Shown here: piece after piece, positions 9,581 through 17,248 of the stretch | How the letters are laid out: each line of letters begins with the position of its first letter | Numbering within the stretch: the stretch's first letter is position 1 | Assembly: GCF_013340205.1 (NCBI RefSeq) | Contig: NZ_BJTG01000008.1 | Coordinates: forward strand, 248,001-312,000 | Length of the DNA stretch: 64,000 nucleotides | Origin: Anaeromyxobacter diazotrophicus | GTDB lineage: Bacteria > Myxococcota > Myxococcia > Myxococcales > Anaeromyxobacteraceae | Direction: 5' to 3' | Notes under the pieces: model-generated | Database searches by the model: none | What the model was told of the DNA's origin: nothing | What the model saw: the letters and a program-made list of their open reading frames with translations, nothing else | Translations under genes and position numbers: made by a program

Positions 9581-9868
9581 CTACGCGCGCTCGGCAGTCA
9601 TCGCCGCGTCCGAGAGCGCCCACACGGCGACCAGCCCGCGCCGCCCGAGCTCCACCACCTCGCCCTGCTCCAGGACGTGATCGAGCGGGTCGCCCTCCTG
9701 CGTGACCATCAGCGTGCCCCGGTGGCAGCGCAGGCGCAGGCCGCGGGGGCCCGGGCGCAGGGCGACCGTGGCGTCGCGCGGGAGCTCCTGCAACCCGCGC
9801 GACCCCTCCGCGCGCGTCGCGCGCTGGCCCGTCCCGATCAGCTCGCGCGCCTCGGCGTGCGTGCTCAT
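9581..9868 (-). CDS. DUF2917 family protein
   Basis: A 95-residue protein whose core (GTLMVTQEGDPLDHVLEQGE) matches the cupin-like DUF2917 pattern: a beta strand, a V/MVTxEGD turn, then LxxGEV. The start ATG overlaps by four bases (ATGA) the stop of the upstream membrane peptide gene, and GGAGCGGAGC sits upstream. A second DUF2917 protein at 42031 carries the same core fused to a membrane segment, so this gene and its partner look like the split form of that fusion. Function unknown; a divergent LysR regulator probably controls it. Confidence 0.8.
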   Translation of the reverse strand: MSTHAEARELIGTGQRATRAEGSRGLQELPRDATVALRPGPRGLRLRCHRGTLMVTQEGDPLDHVLEQGEVVELGRRGLVAVWALSDAAMTAERA

Positions 9869-10155
9869 GGCGTGCTCCGCTCCGGGCTGGACCCGGGTCC
9901 GGCCACGGCCAGCGCTCGCGTGCCGGGCTCGGTCGTGACCGGAGCCTCCCGCTGGCCAGCGCCATGCAGCCGCGCCGCTGGCCCGGCCACGGCGACGAGG
10001 AAGAAGCCCCACACCATCACCCACAGCGCGAGGAAGGCGCCGGCGCCCAGCAGGTCGGGCGCCAGCCCACCGCGCACGAGCCACCGGGCGGGCGCGGGCT
10101 CGCGCGGCGCACCCCACCAGGGCGATGAAACGGTCCTCGCTGATCGCGACGTCAT
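9865..10155 (-). CDS. Small single-span membrane protein, partner of DUF2917
   Basis: A 96-residue protein with one strong membrane segment around residues 36-59 (LGAGAFLALWVMVWGFFLVA) and a polar, Pro-rich C-terminus. Start ATG 10155 is supported by an excellent AAAGGAG seven bases upstream. It overlaps the DUF2917 gene by four bases. The membrane segment is clearly similar to the C-terminal span of the DUF2917 protein at 42031 (LFGGALILAVWLSLWTWVAI), which suggests the two proteins act together. Promoter-proximal to a divergent LysR gene. Confidence 0.72.
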   Translation of the reverse strand: MTSRSARTVSSPWWGAPREPAPARWLVRGGLAPDLLGAGAFLALWVMVWGFFLVAVAGPAARLHGAGQREAPVTTEPGTRALAVAGPGSSPERSTP

Positions 10156-10176
10156 CTGGATACTCCTTTCGGCCGA

Positions 10177-10186
10177 CCGAGCTCGG
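10177..10186. promoter_or_regulatory. Candidate LysR operator palindrome between divergent genes
   Basis: CCGAGCTCGG is a perfect 10-bp palindrome in the 67-bp gap between the divergent membrane peptide gene (start 10155) and the LysR gene (start 10223). LysR-type regulators commonly bind such sites in the shared promoter of divergent transcripts. The assignment is positional inference only. Confidence 0.35.
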
Positions 10187-10222
10187 CGGCACCGCTCGGC
10201 TGCGGCGCGAGGGAACCTACCG

Positions 10223-11233
10223 ATGGCAAAGGGGCCGTTGAAGGCGCAGGTGAGCGCCGCCCCCGCGCAAGAACGCGCGGCGGGGCTGGACTGGGGAAAC
10301 CTGCGCTTCCTCCTCGAGCTGGTGCGCACGGGCAGCCACGCCCGCGCCGCGCAGCGGCTCGGCGTGGACCGCAACACGGTGGCGCGCCGGGTGGCGTCGA
10401 TGGAGGAGCAGCTGGGATTGGCGCTCTTCGAGCGCGGGCCGCAGGGGTGGTGCTGCACGGCCGCCGGGCAGGAGCTGGCCGAGATGGCGTCGCAGGTCGA
10501 GGCCGACGTGCTCGCGCTGGCGCGACATGCGGACGCGCACGACCGCACGCTCTCCGGCACGGTGCGGCTCACCACCGCCACCCACCTCTCCGCGTTCCTG
10601 CTCGTGCCCGCGCTGCCCGCGCTGCGCGAGCGCCATCCCGGGCTGGTGCTGGAGGTGGTCGCCGACCAGCGCACCTTCGACCTCGCGCGCCGCGAGGCGG
10701 ACCTGGCGCTGCGCATGGGCCGCCCGCGCGAGGCCGGCCTCGTCACGCGCAAGCTCTCCGACGTCGCCTACGGCCTCTACGCTGGCCGGGATTCCGCCCC
10801 CGGGCGGCGCGGAGCCGTCGACTTCGCGGCTGACCCGTTCGTCGGCTTCGAGGAGAGCCTGGCCAGCACGCCGCAGGAGCGGTGGCTGGCGCGCGCAGGG
10901 CCGGAGCGGCGGGTGGTCTTCCGCTGCAACAGCACGGCCTCGCTGGTGGCCGCCGCCCGGATCGGCGTCGGCGTGGCGGTGCTCCCGCGCTTCGTGGCGG
11001 ATGCGGACGCCGCGCTGGTACGGTTGGAGGGACCCGAGCCCGTGCCCCACGAGCTCTGGCTCCTCGTGCACGGCGATCTGCGCCGCTCGCCGCGCGTGCG
11101 GGAGGTCATCGACTGGGTGGACGAGCTCGTGGCGCGCGCGCGGCCGACGCTGTCGGGCACCGCCCCGGTGCCTGGACCTCGCGCGGGGGCGCGCGGCGGC
11201 GCCGCGCCAGGATCGCGCCCCGAACACCCGTGA
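10223..11233 (+). CDS. LysR family transcriptional regulator
   Basis: A 336-residue DNA-binding regulator. The N-terminal winged helix-turn-helix (LRFLLELVRTGSHARAAQRL, then GVDRNTVARRVASMEEQLG) is followed by the GPQGW wing and a LysR substrate-binding domain (LVPALPALRERHPGLVLEVV, then DLALR). GIGVAVLPRFVAD near residue 250 is typical of the effector domain. The N-terminus and C-terminus carry short Pro/Ala-rich extensions. It is divergent from the membrane peptide/DUF2917 pair and probably controls it and itself. Confidence 0.92.
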   Translation: MAKGPLKAQVSAAPAQERAAGLDWGNLRFLLELVRTGSHARAAQRLGVDRNTVARRVASMEEQLGLALFERGPQGWCCTAAGQELAEMASQVEADVLALARHADAHDRTLSGTVRLTTATHLSAFLLVPALPALRERHPGLVLEVVADQRTFDLARREADLALRMGRPREAGLVTRKLSDVAYGLYAGRDSAPGRRGAVDFAADPFVGFEESLASTPQERWLARAGPERRVVFRCNSTASLVAAARIGVGVAVLPRFVADADAALVRLEGPEPVPHELWLLVHGDLRRSPRVREVIDWVDELVARARPTLSGTAPVPGPRAGARGGAAPGSRPEHP

Positions 11234-11255
11234 CCCTCCCAGCCAGACTGAACGG

Positions 11256-12536
11256 CTAGGGACTCGGCGCGCCTCGCCCCAAGGCGCATGCCGCCGCGCG
11301 CGCGAGCAGGAGCTCCCGCTCTCGCGCGTTCCGTGTCTGGGACGCTGCGCGCTCGAGCTCCTCGCGCGCCTCGGCGTCGCGGCCCAGCTTCAGGAGCAGG
11401 TCCCCGCGCACGGCCGGCAGCAGGTGGTACGACGCGAGCGCCGGCTCGCCCCGCAGGGCGTCGACCAGCTCGAGCCCGGCCGCCGGCCCGAACGCCATCG
11501 AGACCGCGACCGCGCGGTTCAGCTCGACCACGGGCGATCCCGTCACCTCGACCAGCGCGTCGTAGAGCGCGACGATCCGCGGCCAGTCCGTCTCTCCCGC
11601 GGTGTGCGCCCGCGCGTGGCAGGCCGCGATGGCCGCCTGGAGCGTGTAGGGCCCGAGCGGCGCTTGCAGCGCCTCCGCCCGCGCGAGCGCGACGAGCCCG
11701 CGGTGCACGAGGAGCTGATCCCAGCGGGAGCGGTCCTGGTCGAGCAGGAGCACCGGGGCTCCGGACGGCCCGAGCCGCGCGCGCAGGCGCGACGCGTGGA
11801 GCTCCATCAGCGCGACGAGCCCGTGGACCTCCGGCTCGTCCGGGGTGAGCTCGGCGAGGATGCGGCCGAGCCGGAGCGCCTCCTCGCACGCCGCCGGGTG
11901 CGTCCAGTCGCCCCCGGCCGTCGGGGTGTAGCCCTCGTTGAAGACGAGGTAGATGACCTCCAGCACGGAGGACAGGCGCGCCGACAGCTCCGCGCCGCGC
12001 GGCACGTCGAACGGGACGCGCGCCTCGGCCAGGGTGCGCTTCGCCCGCACGATGCGCTGCGCGATGGTGGGCTCCGGGACGAGGAAGGCGCGGGCGATCT
12101 CCTGGGTGGTGAGGCCTCCGAGGAGGCGCAGCGTGAGCGCCGCGCGCGCCTCGGCCGAGAGGACCGGGTGGCAGGCGACGAGGATGAGGCGCAGGAGGTC
12201 GTCGCCCACGTCCTCGTCGAGGGCCGCCTCGAGGTCGGGCGCCGCGGGGGGTCGCCCCGCGGCGTCCTCCTCGAGCTGGCCGTGCTCGCGGCGCAGCCGC
12301 TCGCGCCGGCGCGCCTCGTCGATCGCCCGGTTCCGCGCCGTCGCGGTGAGCCAGGCGCCGGGGTTGGCGGGAATGCCGGCCTCGGGCCACCGCTCCAGCG
12401 CGGCGAGGAGCGCCTCCTGGGCGAGGTCCTCGGCCAGCGCCACGTCGCGGACGAGGCGGACGAGCCCGCCGATGACCCGCGCGGACTCGATCCGCCAGAC
12501 CGCCTCGATGGCCGCCCGCGTCGCGCCGCCGCCCAT
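11256..12536 (-). CDS. RNA polymerase sigma factor of the DUF6596 / SigI-like ECF type
   Basis: A 426-residue ECF sigma factor. Region 2 (LAEDLAQEALLAALERWP) and region 4 (GLTTQEIARAFLVPEPTIAQ) are followed by a long C-terminal domain beginning around IYLVFNEGYTP, the hallmark of the DUF6596 group, containing TPR-like helices. The ATG at 12536 is used; the frame extends to 12707 but overlaps the neighbouring DGPF protein. It is the last gene of a three-gene minus-strand unit, and the two preceding genes encode DGPF-domain proteins, a pairing typical of this sigma group. Confidence 0.9.
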   Translation of the reverse strand: MGGGATRAAIEAVWRIESARVIGGLVRLVRDVALAEDLAQEALLAALERWPEAGIPANPGAWLTATARNRAIDEARRRERLRREHGQLEEDAAGRPPAAPDLEAALDEDVGDDLLRLILVACHPVLSAEARAALTLRLLGGLTTQEIARAFLVPEPTIAQRIVRAKRTLAEARVPFDVPRGAELSARLSSVLEVIYLVFNEGYTPTAGGDWTHPAACEEALRLGRILAELTPDEPEVHGLVALMELHASRLRARLGPSGAPVLLLDQDRSRWDQLLVHRGLVALARAEALQAPLGPYTLQAAIAACHARAHTAGETDWPRIVALYDALVEVTGSPVVELNRAVAVSMAFGPAAGLELVDALRGEPALASYHLLPAVRGDLLLKLGRDAEAREELERAASQTRNARERELLLARAAACALGRGAPSP

Positions 12537-12556
12537 CGCCCACCCCGGAGGCGCGG

Positions 12557-12982
12557 CTACGGCGCGCGCCGCCGCCCGATCTCCGCCTGCAGCTGCTCCT
12601 GCTTCGCGCGCAGCTCGGGTGTGAGCTCCTGGCCGAAGTCCTCGGGCTCGAACACCGGCCGGATCGTCACCTCGACGCCGCCGTCGAACGGCGCGCGCTT
12701 CAGCCACTCGACCGCCTCGTCGACGGACTTCACCTGCCAGATCCAGTAGCCGGCGACGAGCTCCTTCGACTCTGCGAACGGCCCGTCGAGGACGGTCCGC
12801 TGCCCGCCCGAGAACCTCACCCGCTTCGCCCGGGAGGTGGGGGTGAGCCCCTCGCCGGCCAGCATCACGCCGGCCTTCACCAGCTCCTCGTTGAACTTCA
12901 TCATCTTCGCGATCAGCTCCTGGCTCGGCATCTTGCCGGCCTCGGAGTCCCGGTCGCCCGGCACCAGCACCATCACGCGCAT
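12557..12982 (-). CDS. DGPF-domain (YCII-related) protein
   Basis: A 141-residue protein with the DGPF signature (VLDGPFAESKELVAGYWIWQ) and the N-terminal MRVMVLVPGDR strand of the YCII dimeric alpha/beta-barrel family. It lies 20 bases before the sigma factor and 58 bases after a second DGPF gene. Such proteins often accompany DUF6596 sigma factors, and a role in modulating the sigma factor is inferred from context. The catalytic role is unknown. Confidence 0.9.
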   Translation of the reverse strand: MRVMVLVPGDRDSEAGKMPSQELIAKMMKFNEELVKAGVMLAGEGLTPTSRAKRVRFSGGQRTVLDGPFAESKELVAGYWIWQVKSVDEAVEWLKRAPFDGGVEVTIRPVFEPEDFGQELTPELRAKQEQLQAEIGRRRAP

Positions 12983-13040
12983 CGGTCTGCTCCTCTCGCA
13001 GGGGTGGGGCTGCTCACTGGAACCGCGACGCCGCGCCCGC

Positions 13041-13412
13041 TCACGGGCCCTCGCCGGGCTCGAACATGGGGCGCACCTCCGCCTCGCCCTCGAACTCGGG
13101 CCAGTGCTTCCGGTGCAGCTCCATGAACTCGGTCGCGACCCGGAGCGCGTCGGCCTTCGAGGCCGCCTTCAGGATGGCGTACCCACCGATGACCTCCTTG
13201 CTCTCGCCGAAGGGGCCGTCGGTCACCGTGAGCTTGCCCTTGGCGAGGCGCAGCCGGGTCCCGTCCTTGCTAGGCAGCAGGCCCCCCGTGTCGACCAGCG
13301 TGCCGTCCTTGAAGGACTGCTCCACGAACTTCCCCATCGCCTCCATCAAGGCCGCGGGCGGCCCGGACTGACGGTAGGTCTCGGCGTGGCGGATGAACGT
13401 CAGGTATCTCAT
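13041..13412 (-). CDS. DGPF-domain (YCII-related) protein
   Basis: A 123-residue YCII-like protein (MRYLTFIRHAETY at the start, VTDGPFGESKEVIGGYAILK in the middle). It is shorter than its downstream paralogue and lacks that protein's C-terminal Gln-rich tail. ATG 13412 is preceded by CGGAGGAACC. It is the first gene of the DGPF-DGPF-sigma unit. Upstream, on the opposite strand, is the cobalamin riboswitch of nrdD. Confidence 0.9.
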   Translation of the reverse strand: MRYLTFIRHAETYRQSGPPAALMEAMGKFVEQSFKDGTLVDTGGLLPSKDGTRLRLAKGKLTVTDGPFGESKEVIGGYAILKAASKADALRVATEFMELHRKHWPEFEGEAEVRPMFEPGEGP

Positions 13413-13614
13413 CGTGTGGTTCCTCCGGTGTGGTGTTCCGATCAGGCGACGAACGGCCACCGCCCGGATCGACAGGCGACCCCTCTGGGCGTCCACGCCG
13501 GCCTGCGTATAGCCGCGCCGCCACCCCCTCGCACCGCGGGCCCCATCCCCGCCGGACCCGGAGCACCACAATCTCTGGTGTTGACCGCCACCGCGAACCA
13601 CCGTAGGTTGTGGT

Positions 13615-13795
13615 CGCGCTGGTGCCCGGAGCCATGCTCCGGGCGAAAAGGGAACCCGGTGAGACTCCGGGGCTGCCCCGCAGCGGTAAGCGAGAACGAC
13701 CTCCGCCACACGCACTGACCGTAAGGTCGGGAAGCGGCGGACAGTAGGTTCCGGAAGTCCGGAGCGCTCGCGAGCCCGAAGACCTGCCAGCGCCC
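13615..13795 (+). promoter_or_regulatory. Cobalamin (B12) riboswitch upstream of nrdDG
   Basis: The conserved cobalamin aptamer elements occur in the right order. GCGCTGGTGCC opens P1/P2, followed by GGCGAAAAGGGAAcccGGTG and the GGGGCTGCCCCGCAGCGGTA hairpin. Then come GCGAGAACGACC, the B12-box-like CACTGACCGTAAGGTCGGGAAG (positions about 13712-13733), and closing GAAGACCTGCCAGCGCC, which pairs with the opening strand. The 3' end is 144 bases from the nrdD GTG. The known behaviour of this class is repression when adenosylcobalamin is bound. The boundaries were drawn by eye. Confidence 0.93.
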
Positions 13796-13819
13796 GCGGC
13801 CGGAGAGAGCCGGCCGCGG
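13794..13819 (+). promoter_or_regulatory. Perfect hairpin after the riboswitch, candidate expression platform
   Basis: CCGCGGCCGG (13794-13803) and CCGGCCGCGG (13810-13819) form a perfect 10-bp stem with a six-base loop directly after the aptamer. There is no U-run, so it is not a classical intrinsic terminator. It could be a Rho-linked or translational switch element, or an accessory stem. Inference. Confidence 0.45.
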
Positions 13820-13939
13820 CACGACCGACACGCCTCGTGGGAGGGCGGATGGTCCTCGGCGCTCCAGGCCGCCCCCGGGCGGCGACGCGCGCCGTGGTCC
13901 CTCCTCCGCGCCCGCGAGGCCGCCACGAGGAGGGGCTCC

Positions 13940-16048
13940 GTGTTCGAACACATCGAGAAGCGCGACGGACGGGTGGTGCCGTTCGACGCCGAGCGCATCA
14001 TCGCCGCCATCGCCAAGGCGGGCGCGGCCACCGGCGAGCTGGACGCGGGCGAGGCGCGGCGGCTCGGCCAGCGCGTCCTCGCCATCGCCGCGGCGACGTT
14101 CGAGGGCCGGCCGACCGTCGAGCGCGTCCAGGACGTCGTCGAGGACGTGCTCCTGGCGAGCCCCCACCGCCGGACGGCGCGCGCCTACGCCGTCTACCGC
14201 GAGCAGCACCGCGCGCTGCGCGAGATCTCCGACGCGGCCAGCGTGGCCCTCGTCGACGCCTACCTGGAGCGGGCCGACTGGCAGGTGTCGGAGAACGCGA
14301 ACATGGCGTTCAGCCTGCAGGGGCTCAACAACTACGTGGCCAGCCACGTCAGCTCGACCTACTGGCTCGAGCGGCTCTACCCGCCGGAGGTGCGCGACGC
14401 CCACCGCGCCGGCGACCTGCACCTGCACGACCTCAACCTGCTCGCGGTCTACTGCGTCGGCTGGGACCTGGCCGACCTCCTCGAGGACGGCTTCCGCGGC
14501 GCGCCGGGCAAGGCCGAGAGCGCGCCCGCCCGCCACTTCCGCACCGCGCTCGGCCAGATCGCCAACTTCTTCTACACGCTGCAGGGCGAGGCGGCCGGCG
14601 CCCAGGCCTTCTCCAGCCTCGACACCTACCTCGCGCCCTTCATCCGGCAGGACGGCCTCGGCTACGAGGAGGTCCGCCAGGCGCTGCAGGAGTTCGTCTT
14701 CAACCTCAACGTGCCGACGCGGGTCGGGTTCCAGACGCCGTTCACCAACGTCACGCTCGACCTGGAGTGCCCGGCCGCGCTCCGCGGCGAGGCGGTGATC
14801 GTGGGCGGCGCGCGCGGCCAGACCACCTACGGCGAGCACCAGCCGGAGATGGACCTCTTCAACCGCGCCTTCCTCGACGTGATGGCGGGCGGCGACGCGA
14901 AGGGGCGGGTCTTCACCTTCCCCATCCCCACCTACAACGTCACGCCCGGCTTCGACTACGACGACCCGCGCCTCGACGGCCTGTGGGAGGTCACCGCCCG
15001 CTACGGGCTGCCCTACTTCGCCAACTTCGTGAACTCCGACCTCTCTCCCGAGGACGCTCGCAGCATGTGCTGCCGGCTGCGGCTCGACACGCGCGGGCTG
15101 GAGCGGCGCGGCGGCGGCCTCTTCGGCGCGAGCCCGCTCACCGGCTCCATCGGCGTCGTCACCGTGAACCTGCCGCGCCTCGGCCACCTGGCGCGCGACG
15201 AGGCGGACTTCCTCCGGCGGCTCGACCGCGTGATGGACCTGGCCCGCGACAGCCTGGTGCTGAAGCGGAAGGTGCTGGAGCGCTACACGGAGCAGGGGCT
15301 CTACCCGTACGTGCGCCACTACCTGCGGCACATCCGGGCGCGCAGCGGCTCGTACTGGCGGAACCACTTCTCGACCATCGGCCTGGTGGGCCTGGCCGAG
15401 GCGGTGGAGAACCTGCTCGGCGTCCCGTTCGCGCAGGACCCCGGCCGCGCCTTCGGGCTGCGCGTCCTCGACCACATGCGCGCGCGGCTGGAGCGCTACC
15501 AGGCCGAGACCGGCACCCCCTTCAACCTGGAGGCGACGCCGGCCGAGGCCACCAGCTACCGCCTGGCGCGGCTCGACAAGGCACGGCACCCGGCGATCCG
15601 CTGCGCCAACGAGGCGGCGGTGGCCCAGGGCGCCGCCCCCTACTACACGAACTCGTCGCAGCTCCCGGTCGACGCCACCGACGACGTGTTCGAGGTCCTC
15701 GACCACCAGGACGCGTTCCAGGCGCGCTACACCGGCGGCACGGTCCAGCACGTCTTCGTGGGCGAGGCCATCCACGATCCGGCGGCGGTGAAGCGGTTCG
15801 TGAAGGTGGTGTGCGAGCGCTACCGGCTCCCCTACTTCACGGTGACGCCGACGTTCTCCGTGTGCGGCGAGCACGGCTACCTGGCCGGCGAGCACCCCAC
15901 CTGCCCGCGCTGCGGCGCGGCGGCGGAGGTCTACTCGCGGATCGTGGGGTACCTGCGCCCGCTGCAGCAGTGGAACCCGGGCAAGCAGGCGGAGTACGCG
16001 CGGCGGCGCTCGCTCCGCCCCGCCGAGGCGCCCCGGGCGCGGCCGTGA
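13940..16048 (+). CDS. nrdD: Anaerobic (class III) ribonucleoside-triphosphate reductase
   Basis: Oxygen-sensitive glycyl-radical enzyme that reduces NTPs to dNTPs without cobalamin. The N-terminal ATP-cone (KRDGRVVPFDAERIIAAIAK) is present. The zinc ribbon is formed by VCGEHGYLAG and CPRCG near the C-terminus, and the glycyl-radical loop is RIVGYLRPLQQWNPGK. The length of 702 residues fits the family. The GTG start at 13940 has GAGGAGGGG upstream. It lies directly after the cobalamin riboswitch and overlaps nrdG by four bases. The class II or class I reductase that would work when B12 or oxygen is present is not in the window. Confidence 0.97.
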   Translation: MFEHIEKRDGRVVPFDAERIIAAIAKAGAATGELDAGEARRLGQRVLAIAAATFEGRPTVERVQDVVEDVLLASPHRRTARAYAVYREQHRALREISDAASVALVDAYLERADWQVSENANMAFSLQGLNNYVASHVSSTYWLERLYPPEVRDAHRAGDLHLHDLNLLAVYCVGWDLADLLEDGFRGAPGKAESAPARHFRTALGQIANFFYTLQGEAAGAQAFSSLDTYLAPFIRQDGLGYEEVRQALQEFVFNLNVPTRVGFQTPFTNVTLDLECPAALRGEAVIVGGARGQTTYGEHQPEMDLFNRAFLDVMAGGDAKGRVFTFPIPTYNVTPGFDYDDPRLDGLWEVTARYGLPYFANFVNSDLSPEDARSMCCRLRLDTRGLERRGGGLFGASPLTGSIGVVTVNLPRLGHLARDEADFLRRLDRVMDLARDSLVLKRKVLERYTEQGLYPYVRHYLRHIRARSGSYWRNHFSTIGLVGLAEAVENLLGVPFAQDPGRAFGLRVLDHMRARLERYQAETGTPFNLEATPAEATSYRLARLDKARHPAIRCANEAAVAQGAAPYYTNSSQLPVDATDDVFEVLDHQDAFQARYTGGTVQHVFVGEAIHDPAAVKRFVKVVCERYRLPYFTVTPTFSVCGEHGYLAGEHPTCPRCGAAAEVYSRIVGYLRPLQQWNPGKQAEYARRRSLRPAEAPRARP

Positions 16049-16734
16049 TCGCGGCGCTCCGCCCCTGCTCCTTCGTCGACTGGCCCGGGCGCCTGGCGGC
16101 GGTGGCGTTCACGCAGGGTTGCAACCTCGCCTGCCGCTACTGCCACAACCCCGCGCTCGTCCCCCGGGGCGCCGCCGGCGCGGCGGGCGCGGTGCCGGAG
16201 GGCGAGGTCCTGCGGCTGCTGGCGGCGCGGCGAGGGCGCCTCGACGGCCTGGTGGTGACCGGGGGCGAGCCCACGCTGCACGCCGGGCTCGCTCCGCTCT
16301 TGCGGCGCGTGAAGGCGCTCGGCCTGGGCGTGAAGCTCGACACCAACGGTACGCGCCCCGCGGCCGTGGCGGCGCTCCTCGCCGAGGGGCTCGTCGACTA
16401 CCTGGCCATCGACCTCAAGGCGACGCCGGCGCGCGCGGGGTGGCTCACCGGCGCGGCGCGGCAGGCCGCCGGGGCGCGCCGCTGCCTCGCGCTCGCGCTG
16501 CGGGCCGGGGTGGACCACGAGGTCCGCACCACGCTCGCGGCGCCGGTGCACGACGAGCGCCAGGTGGAGGCGCTGGCGCGGTGGGCGGCGGGCGCGCGCC
16601 GCTGGGCGCTCCAGCGCTTCCGCCCCGGCGGCCACCTCGACCCGGCGAGCGGCCTCGCGCCGCCCGCGCCGGCGCTGCTCGACGCCGCCCGCGCCGCGGC
16701 GGGGGCGGCCGGGCTCGCGGTGGTTGTGCGGTAG
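16045..16734 (+). CDS. nrdG: Anaerobic ribonucleotide reductase activating protein
   Basis: Radical SAM enzyme that generates the glycyl radical on NrdD. The CxxxCxxC cluster motif (GCNLACRYCHNP) lies near residue 22, and GGEPTLH gives the SAM-binding GGE motif. The 229 residues resemble the longer NrdG form that starts with the FVDWPGR motif. The GTG start overlaps the nrdD stop (GTGA), indicating translational coupling, so both genes fall under the same riboswitch. Confidence 0.94.
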   Translation: MIAALRPCSFVDWPGRLAAVAFTQGCNLACRYCHNPALVPRGAAGAAGAVPEGEVLRLLAARRGRLDGLVVTGGEPTLHAGLAPLLRRVKALGLGVKLDTNGTRPAAVAALLAEGLVDYLAIDLKATPARAGWLTGAARQAAGARRCLALALRAGVDHEVRTTLAAPVHDERQVEALARWAAGARRWALQRFRPGGHLDPASGLAPPAPALLDAARAAAGAAGLAVVVR

Positions 16735-16887
16735 CGGCAGGCATCGCCGCTGGGTGCTGGTTTCACGCGATGGGTCGCCGGTCCTCGTGGTTCAGTTCGT
16801 GGAGCGCAGCGCCGAGGGCCGCAGTCGCGGGGCCGCTCGGATCTTCTCGTTGCGAGGACTCGGGAGCTCTGGCACGCTTCGCCGCCC

Positions 16888-17145
16888 ATGCGAACTGACG
16901 TGCGGGTAGGCGGCGCCGGCATCCATGGCCTCGCGCGGTCACTCCTCGTGGCCGCCGCCTTCCTCTTCGTCGGCTGTGCCCACTTCAAGGACGCGGAGGC
17001 GGTCTGCGAGGACAGCCGGGGCTTGCGCTGCCTCACGGCTCCTGAGTGTTCATTCGACCGCGCGCGGGGTTGCGAGGTGTGCCAATGCCGGCCGCTGAGC
17101 GAGCGGGGCGGGCCGCTGATGCCTCCCCCCTTCACGCCGCAGTAG
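16888..17145 (+). CDS. Very small cysteine-rich lipoprotein
   Basis: An 85-residue predicted lipoprotein (lipobox FVGC at about residues 27-30). The mature part has six cysteines in a compact pattern (C-x8-C-x5-C-x7-C-x2-C-x-C), then a Pro-rich tail. It starts at ATG 16888 without a strong Shine-Dalgarno sequence. Family not recognised. The patatin-like lipoprotein follows 103 bases downstream. Confidence 0.6.
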   Translation: MRTDVRVGGAGIHGLARSLLVAAAFLFVGCAHFKDAEAVCEDSRGLRCLTAPECSFDRARGCEVCQCRPLSERGGPLMPPPFTPQ

Positions 17146-17248
17146 CTGCAGGGGTCCAAGTTCACGGACGCAGGTCAGCGCGCGAAGGGCTCGCGCTGCT
17201 CCTCGCCCGAGCGGCGGCGGTATGCTGCGCGGCCGGAGGACCTGACCC

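Noticed and set aside
10527-12749. Two long frames opposite or shifted within the LysR and sigma genes
   Set aside because: Compositional artefacts; the LysR and sigma frames have clear domains, these do not.
13794-13819. Classical intrinsic terminator after the riboswitch
   Set aside because: The hairpin is perfect but there is no U-run; kept only as a candidate expression platform.
13837-16044. Plus-strand frame extending upstream of nrdG
   Set aside because: It overlaps nrdD out of frame and the sequence before 16045 is low-complexity; the GTG at 16045 is the true nrdG start.
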